From contig NZ_JAATVW010000004.1 in the NCBI RefSeq assembly GCF_011947225.1, forward strand, positions 124,001-188,000: a stretch of DNA of 64,000 nucleotides. The letters run 5' to 3'. Source of the stretch: Planosporangium flavigriseum. Lineage in GTDB: Bacteria > Actinomycetota > Actinomycetes > Mycobacteriales > Micromonosporaceae. Below the pieces are notes generated by a model, which did no database searches, had not been told where the DNA came from, and was given only the letters and a program-made list of their open reading frames with translations. Shown here one piece after another: positions 59,760 to 64,000 of the stretch. Positions within the stretch are counted from its first letter, which is position 1. Each line of letters starts with the position of its first letter. The position numbers were made by a program, and so were the translations under genes.

Positions 59760-61094
59760 CTACGAACGCATCCGGCCCACGATCCCGGTGTCGTAGTCGC
59801 CGCTGAGGAACTCCGGGTTGTCCAGCAACTCCGTGAAGAAGGGCAGGTTGCACTTCGGCCCGGCGATCTCGAACCCGGCGACCGCACTCTTCGCCCGCTC
59901 GATCGCGCTCAGCCGGTCGGGCCCCCACACGATCAGCTTGGCCATGAGCGAGTCGTAGGACGGCGTGACGGTCGTCCCGGCCGCGTACCCGCTGTCGACG
60001 CGTACGCCCTCGCCGGTCGGCTCGTTCCACGTGGTGATCGTCCCTGGCCCGGGCAGGAACCGCTTCGGGTCCTCGGCGTTGATCCGCAGTTCGATCGCGT
60101 GGCCGTTCGGCGCCAGCTCCCCGAACGTCGGTGGCAGGCCGGACGCCACCCGCAACTGCTCCTCGACCAGGTCGACGCCGTACACGAGTTCGGTGATCGG
60201 GTGCTCGACCTGCAGCCGGGTGTTCATCTCGAGGAAGAAGAAGTCACCGGTCGCCGGGTCCAGCAGGCACTCGACGGTGCCGGCGTTGCGGTAGCCGACC
60301 GCCTCCCCGGCGCGGACCGCCGCCGCCAGCAGCCGTTCCCGCAGCTCCGGCGAGACCGCCGGCGACGGGGACTCCTCGGCGACCTTCTGGTTGCGCCGCT
60401 GCACCGAGCACTCCCGCTCGCCGAGCGCGACTACCCGGCCATCGGCGAGGCCGAGGATCTGCACCTCGACGTGGCGCACCCGCGGGAAGTACCGCTCCAG
60501 CAGCACCGAGCCGTCGCCGAACATGCGCTCGGCGAAGGCGCGCACCTTCTCGTACTCGGCGCGCAGGCCGGCCTCGTCGTTCGCGACGCCCATGCCCATC
60601 CCGCCACCGCCGGCCGCGGCCTTGACCATGATCGGGTACCCGATCTCCGCGGCGGCCGCGACGGCCTCCTCGACGCTGCCCGCCGGATCGGTGGTCCCCG
60701 GCGCGACCGGGACCCCGGCGGCCGCCATCAGGTTGCGAGCATTGATCTTGTCGCCCATCGCGCTGATCGCGTCGGCGCCGGGTCCGACCCACACCATGCC
60801 GCTGGACTCGACGGTACGGGCGAAGTCGGCGTTCTCCGACAGGAAGCCGTACCCGGGGTGGATCGCCTCCGCTCCGGTCGCCTTGGCCGCGGCGAGGATC
60901 GCCTCCACGTTGCGGTAGGACTGTGCCGGGTTGGCGGGGCCGAGCAGCACCGCCTCATCGGCCTCGGCGACGAATGGAAGGGCTGCGTCGGCCTCCGAGT
61001 AGACCGCGATCGTGCGGACACCGAGCCGCTTGGCGGTCCGGATCACGCGGCGCGCGATCTCTCCACGGTTGGCGACGAGAAGCGAACCGATCAC
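59760..61094 (-). CDS. Biotin carboxylase, stand-alone, 444 aa, without a biotin carrier domain
   Basis: ATP-grasp and biotin carboxylase motifs are complete: LVANRGEIARRVIRTAK, HPGYGFLSENADFA, KAAAGGGGMGMG, ERECSVQRRNQK and FFFLEMNTRLQVEHPITE. Length is that of the bare BC module. Methylcrotonyl-CoA carboxylase alpha subunits normally carry BC, BT and BCCP domains in about 660 residues; here the protein ends at GRMRS straight after the BC part. GTG 61094 has AGGAGG 5 bases upstream. No BCCP-type frame (AMKM motif) was found in the gaps of this cluster. Confidence 0.9.
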   Translation of the reverse strand: MIGSLLVANRGEIARRVIRTAKRLGVRTIAVYSEADAALPFVAEADEAVLLGPANPAQSYRNVEAILAAAKATGAEAIHPGYGFLSENADFARTVESSGMVWVGPGADAISAMGDKINARNLMAAAGVPVAPGTTDPAGSVEEAVAAAAEIGYPIMVKAAAGGGGMGMGVANDEAGLRAEYEKVRAFAERMFGDGSVLLERYFPRVRHVEVQILGLADGRVVALGERECSVQRRNQKVAEESPSPAVSPELRERLLAAAVRAGEAVGYRNAGTVECLLDPATGDFFFLEMNTRLQVEHPITELVYGVDLVEEQLRVASGLPPTFGELAPNGHAIELRINAEDPKRFLPGPGTITTWNEPTGEGVRVDSGYAAGTTVTPSYDSLMAKLIVWGPDRLSAIERAKSAVAGFEIAGPKCNLPFFTELLDNPEFLSGDYDTGIVGRMRS

Positions 61095-61145
61095 TGCGGC
61101 CTCCTGTGTACTTACTGGTCGTCACGCTGCTCACCCACGGGTTCC

Positions 61146-61189
61146 TGTGGACAAACCTGTGGATCCAGGCTGTAAAGACCTGTGGAAAA
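61146..61189. promoter_or_regulatory. Cluster of three DnaA-box-like sequences
   Basis: TGTGGACAA (61146-61154), TGTGGATCC (61158-61166) and TGTGGAAAA (61181-61189) all point the same way. The first is the exact complement of the actinomycete DnaA box TTGTCCACA; the others match seven or eight of nine bases. The cluster lies in the 178-base gap between tetR and the biotin carboxylase gene. Confidence 0.45.
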
Positions 61190-61271
61190 GGCTGATAAGC
61201 CACTCAGCCGTAAGGCTGATTCAACCTTGTTGTCTTCATTCCCGCAGCCCGACGCGGCCGGGCTGCACGGC

Positions 61272-61868
61272 TCATCCCTGCAGCGCGGCCAGGGCGGCGG
61301 CGCGCAGCAGGTCCGACCGTCGGTCCCGGTCGACCTCCCCGCCGAGGAACGGCGTGGAGTTCATGAGGCCGAACGCGGCGTGCGCGAGGACGCGCGCCTC
61401 CCCCGCGGCAAGCTCCGGGCGCAGCGCGGTGAGGGTGTTCACCCACTCCTCGACGTAGAGCCGCTGCAACCGGCGGATCTGCCGGCGCGGCTCTTCCGGC
61501 AGCCGGTCGAGTTCGTGCAGATGCAGCGCGATGACCGCCGGATTGGCCAGCGCGAAGTCGACGTGGAACTCGATCAGCGCGGCGAGCGCGGCGAGCGGCC
61601 GACCCTCGTGCTCGGCGACACGCTCGCGGCCGCCGGCGAGCAGCTGCTCGCTCACCGGGATCAGGGCCGCCACCAGCATCGCTTCCTTGCCGGCGAAGTG
61701 GTGGTACAGCGCGGGCCCGGTGACCCCGGCCGCCGCGCCGATGTCGTCCATCGAGACACCGTGATAGCCGCGGGCAGCGAAGAGCCCGACGGCGATCTCC
61801 AGGATCTCATCGCGGCGGGAGCGGCGCCGGTGCGGCACCGCAGGAGCTACCTGCTGATCGGCGGTCAT
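61272..61868 (-). CDS. TetR-family regulator of the carboxylase cluster, 198 aa
   Basis: HTH region RRDEILEIAVGLFAARGYHGVSMDDIGAAAGVTGPALYHHFAGKEAMLVAAL at about 18-68 is a textbook TetR domain; the rest is a helical ligand-binding part. ATG 61868 is preceded by a site AACGGTCGTT (61903-61912) that matches the operator ahead of the carboxyltransferase gene. It is upstream of the biotin carboxylase on the same strand. Its role parallels LiuR-type control of leucine catabolism, with an acyl-CoA as likely signal (inference). Confidence 0.88.
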   Translation of the reverse strand: MTADQQVAPAVPHRRRSRRDEILEIAVGLFAARGYHGVSMDDIGAAAGVTGPALYHHFAGKEAMLVAALIPVSEQLLAGGRERVAEHEGRPLAALAALIEFHVDFALANPAVIALHLHELDRLPEEPRRQIRRLQRLYVEEWVNTLTALRPELAAGEARVLAHAAFGLMNSTPFLGGEVDRDRRSDLLRAAALAALQG

Positions 61869-61902
61869 GCGTGAAGCCTAACCTGTTGTCAACCATCGCC
61901 TG

Positions 61903-61912
61903 AACGGTCGTT
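61903..61912. promoter_or_regulatory. TetR autoregulatory operator
   Basis: AACGGTCGTT within CCTGAACGGTCGTTAAG differs from the second site (58735-58744) at one core base. It lies 35-44 bases upstream of the tetR start. Confidence 0.6.
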
Positions 61913-62022
61913 AAGCACCGGCCAAACCGGTCAGCGCTCAGCCCGTACCCCGGCAGTGTCGATCATCACCGCGCGAACGGCGACGGACGGGACTGTCGCC
62001 CCGCCCATCGTTCGTGGTCCGG

Positions 62023-62925
62023 TCAGCCCGCCAGCTTGCCCGGCTCGGCGCCCCGGGCGATCGGCGCCCGCACCAGGTTGCCCCACTCCGTCCACGAGCC
62101 GTCATAGTTGCGCACCTGCGGGTAGCCGAGCAGGTACTTCAGCACGAACCAGGTGTGCGAGGAGCGCTCACCGATCCGGCAGTACGCGACGATGTCGTCG
62201 TCCTTGCTCAGGCCCAGCTCGTCGGCGTAGATCCGCTGCAGCGCCTCGGCCGACTTGAACGAGCCGTCCTCGTTGGCCGCCTGCTTCCACGGCTTGCTCA
62301 CCGCGCCCGGGATGTGCCCGCCGCGCAGCGCGCCCTCCTGCGGGTAGTCCGGCATGTGCAGCAGCTCGCCGGTGTACTCGCCGGGCGAGCGCACGTCGAC
62401 CATCGGCCGGCCGGCCTGCATGTGGGCCAGGACGTCCTCGCGGTACGCCCGGATCGGCGCGTCGTTGCGGGCCACCACCGGGTAGTCGCCGGGCGCGCGC
62501 TGGGGCACGTCCTTGACCAGCTGGCGGCCCTCGGCGACCCACTTCTGCCGGCCGCCGTCGAGCATGCGCACGTTCTGGTGGCCGAACAGGGAGAACACCC
62601 ACAGGGCGTACGTCGCCCACCAGTTGAAGTTGTCGCCGTAGAAAACGATCGTGTCGTCCCGGCTGATGCCCTTGGCCCGACACAGCCGCGCGAAGTCCTC
62701 GGCGTCCAGGTAATCGCGGGTGAGCTGGTCGTTGAGCTCGGTGTGCCAGTCGACCTTGATCGCACCGGGGATGTGCCCGGTGTCGTAGAGCAGGACGTCC
62801 TCGTCGCTCTCTACGACGACGAGACCCTCGTCGTCGAGGTGGTGCGCCAGCCAGGACGTCGTCACCAACCGCTCCGGGTGCGCGTAGTTCTGCAGCTCCG
62901 GTGCTGGGTCATTCGGAAGGGCCAT
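62023..62925 (-). CDS. Thiosulfate sulfurtransferase (two-domain rhodanese, CysA/SseA type), 300 aa
   Basis: Two rhodanese domains are present; the C-terminal one carries the active-site loop [14 protein letters not shown] with the sulfur-accepting Cys. The ending [11 protein letters not shown] matches the CysA2 type of mycobacteria. The enzyme passes sulfur from thiosulfate to cyanide or a protein acceptor. ATG 62925 is used; upstream frame is not rhodanese-like. It is a single gene next to a GDSL hydrolase. Confidence 0.92.
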   Translation of the reverse strand: MALPNDPAPELQNYAHPERLVTTSWLAHHLDDEGLVVVESDEDVLLYDTGHIPGAIKVDWHTELNDQLTRDYLDAEDFARLCRAKGISRDDTIVFYGDNFNWWATYALWVFSLFGHQNVRMLDGGRQKWVAEGRQLVKDVPQRAPGDYPVVARNDAPIRAYREDVLAHMQAGRPMVDVRSPGEYTGELLHMPDYPQEGALRGGHIPGAVSKPWKQAANEDGSFKSAEALQRIYADELGLSKDDDIVAYCRIGERSSHTWFVLKYLLGYPQVRNYDGSWTEWGNLVRAPIARGAEPGKLAG

Positions 62926-62989
62926 GACCACTACGCTACCGCGCGACGATCTACGACAAGTGGCCGCTGGTCGGCGTTGTTTTCCAAGG

Positions 62990-63781
62990 TCACGAGGTCG
63001 GCGGCAGGATCGGCGACAGATCGGGCCGCTTGGCCGTGACGAGGTCACCGGACGAGCGCCCCTGCAGCCGCCGCTTGATCCACGGCGCGAGGTAGCGCGC
63101 CGCCCACCGGGCGTCGGCGAACCGGGCTGCCGGCCACAACGGGCGCCGCTGCGCTGGGGGTACGTCCATCCAGGTCGGGTCCGGTGCCAGACCCAACGCG
63201 TGCAGCACGTGACCGGCCACCCGGCGGTGCCCGATCGTCGACAGGTGCAGGCGGTCCTCGCTCCACATGGCGGTGTTCGCCGACAGTTCCTCATCGGACC
63301 ACATGTCGACCAGGTACGCGCCGTGCCGCTCGGCGACCTCGAGGACCGCGTCATTGAGGTACGACGTGCGCGGCAGGATGATCCGCTTCCCCGGCAGGCG
63401 GCGGGACATGTCGGCGAACCGGAACACGATCACGTCCGCGCCGTTGCCGCGCAGTTGGGCGACGATCTCGTCGAAGCGGGCGATCAGGGCCGGTCCGTCG
63501 AAGTTGCGGCGCAGCGCGTCATTGCCGCCGGCAGCGAAGCTCACCAGGTCGGGCCGCATCGCCAGGGTCGGCGGTAGCTGCTCGGAGACCACGGCGTCGA
63601 ACAGCCGGCCCCGGATGGCCAGATTGGCGTAGTGGAACTCCTCGCCGCGGGCTGCCGCGGCGGTCGCCAGGTGCGCGGCCACCAGGTCGGCCCACCCCCG
63701 GTACCCGTGACCGCTCGGGTCCCGGTCGTCCATTCCTTCGGTGAAGCTGTCGCCCACCGCCACGAAGCTGCGCCACACCAT
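62990..63781 (-). CDS. SGNH/GDSL-family hydrolase, 263 aa
   Basis: Blocks of the SGNH fold: [10 protein letters not shown] with the nucleophile Ser near residue 11, the Gly and Asn in block II/III ([11 protein letters not shown]), and the Asp-His pair [10 protein letters not shown]. No signal peptide, so it is cytoplasmic or released without one. It hydrolyses esters or acyl groups; substrate unknown. ATG 63781 has GAGAGGGG 6 bases upstream. It is divergent from proS. Confidence 0.88.
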   Translation of the reverse strand: MVWRSFVAVGDSFTEGMDDRDPSGHGYRGWADLVAAHLATAAAARGEEFHYANLAIRGRLFDAVVSEQLPPTLAMRPDLVSFAAGGNDALRRNFDGPALIARFDEIVAQLRGNGADVIVFRFADMSRRLPGKRIILPRTSYLNDAVLEVAERHGAYLVDMWSDEELSANTAMWSEDRLHLSTIGHRRVAGHVLHALGLAPDPTWMDVPPAQRRPLWPAARFADARWAARYLAPWIKRRLQGRSSGDLVTAKRPDLSPILPPTS

Positions 63782-63885
63782 TGTGTACCCCTCTCGGGAA
63801 GGCATCTTGGCAAAGATCAATCTCCGGCGCGAACGGCCTGGCGGGTGTGCGACGTACGACACTGGCGGCCGCGTAACCTGCGCAC

Positions 63886-64000
63886 ATGCTGCTGCGCATG
63901 TCGAACCTCTTCGTCCGCACGCTCCGCGAGGATCCCGCCGAGGCGGAGGTGCCGAGCCACCGCCTGCTCGTCCGGGCCGGCTATGTGCGCCGGGTCGCCC
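63886..64000 (+). CDS. proS: Prolyl-tRNA synthetase, N-terminal fragment (bacterial ProS type)
   Basis: The window ends inside this gene. The first 38 codons read [38 protein letters not shown], the typical start of the long bacterial-type ProRS (motif toward class II catalytic domain follows outside the window). ATG 63886 is the first of two possible starts; ATG 63898 is the other. The family call is strong because this N-terminus is highly conserved. Confidence 0.88.
   Translation, partial: MLLRMSNLFVRTLREDPAEAEVPSHRLLVRAGYVRRVA

Noticed and set aside
57194-61175. Long plus-strand frames (384 and 533 aa) opposite the carboxylase cluster
   Set aside because: No motif and no ribosome site; antisense to four well-defined enzymes.
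53467-62000. A biosynthetic gene cluster controlled by the large XRE-NB-ARC regulator
   Set aside because: The neighbours are catabolic enzymes with their own TetR; no polyketide, peptide or terpene enzyme is present.

Overview
The window is strongly GC-rich actinobacterial chromosome, most likely from a Micromonosporaceae species (Micromonospora, Salinispora or a close relative). That placement is an inference. It rests on the intact crgA / DUF881 / sortase E / trpG-pabA / pknB-pknA-pbpA-rodA-pstP-fhaB-fhaA block, which in actinomycetes usually lies near the replication origin, on LppU/SCO3897-type, DUF397 and DUF5753 proteins, on c-di-AMP riboswitches ahead of NlpC/P60 hydrolases, and on frequent GTG starts. 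No rRNA, CRISPR array, insertion sequence, complete prophage or large biosynthetic cluster was seen.

Layout. 0-9 kb: the 3' end of a 2-oxoacid dehydrogenase E2 gene, a repeat-rich membrane protein, a methyltransferase, two gene remnants fused at a deletion junction, a TetR-controlled membrane operon (SRPBCC membrane protein, then an ICMT-DCC fusion, then TetR) with two near-identical operators, an F420-type oxidoreductase, and a small accessory patch (orphan HicB, DUF397 with its XRE/DUF5753 partner, two Cys-rich small proteins). 9-19 kb: DUF305 lipoprotein, chitin-active LPMO, thioredoxin-NHL protein, PAQR protein, SixA-like phosphatase, a large FadE with two operators, a SpoIIE-type phosphatase and an RlpA-like protein. 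18.8-19.3 kb: a frameshifted integrase remnant beside tRNA-Gly(CCC). 19.9-25.2 kb: two paralogous NlpC/P60 hydrolases, each behind its own ydaO-type riboswitch, and a pair of CNNM/CBS membrane proteins. 25.4-27.6 kb: a membrane Fe-S oxidoreductase of the EtfD type.

27.9-41 kb is the cell growth and division control block. Ser/Thr kinases PknB and PknA, the phosphatase PstP and two FHA proteins sit in one minus-strand run with the peptidoglycan enzymes PbpA and RodA. CrgA, DUF881, sortase E and an amidotransferase flank it, and tRNA-Leu(CAG) closes it. 41-53 kb: an epimerase/TagA glycosyltransferase pair, adenosine deaminase with a start-codon hairpin, a secreted subtilisin, several lineage-type small proteins, a PASTA protein, a GCS2-family ligase, and YceI with a divergent MarR regulator.

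53.5-64 kb: a large XRE-NB-ARC-TPR regulator, then a probable leucine/isovalerate catabolic cluster (acyl-CoA dehydrogenase, carboxyltransferase, HMG-CoA lyase, biotin carboxylase, TetR) with matching operators, a thiosulfate sulfurtransferase, an SGNH hydrolase and the start of proS. Electrons from the two acyl-CoA dehydrogenases would leave through ETF and plausibly through the EtfD-type protein at 25.4-27.6 kb. Best candidates for something little described: the TetR / SRPBCC / ICMT-DCC operon (3.1-6.0 kb), the epimerase-TagA pair (41.4-43.3 kb), the adenosine deaminase start-site hairpin (44.8 kb) and the carboxylase cluster without its own biotin carrier (56-62 kb).
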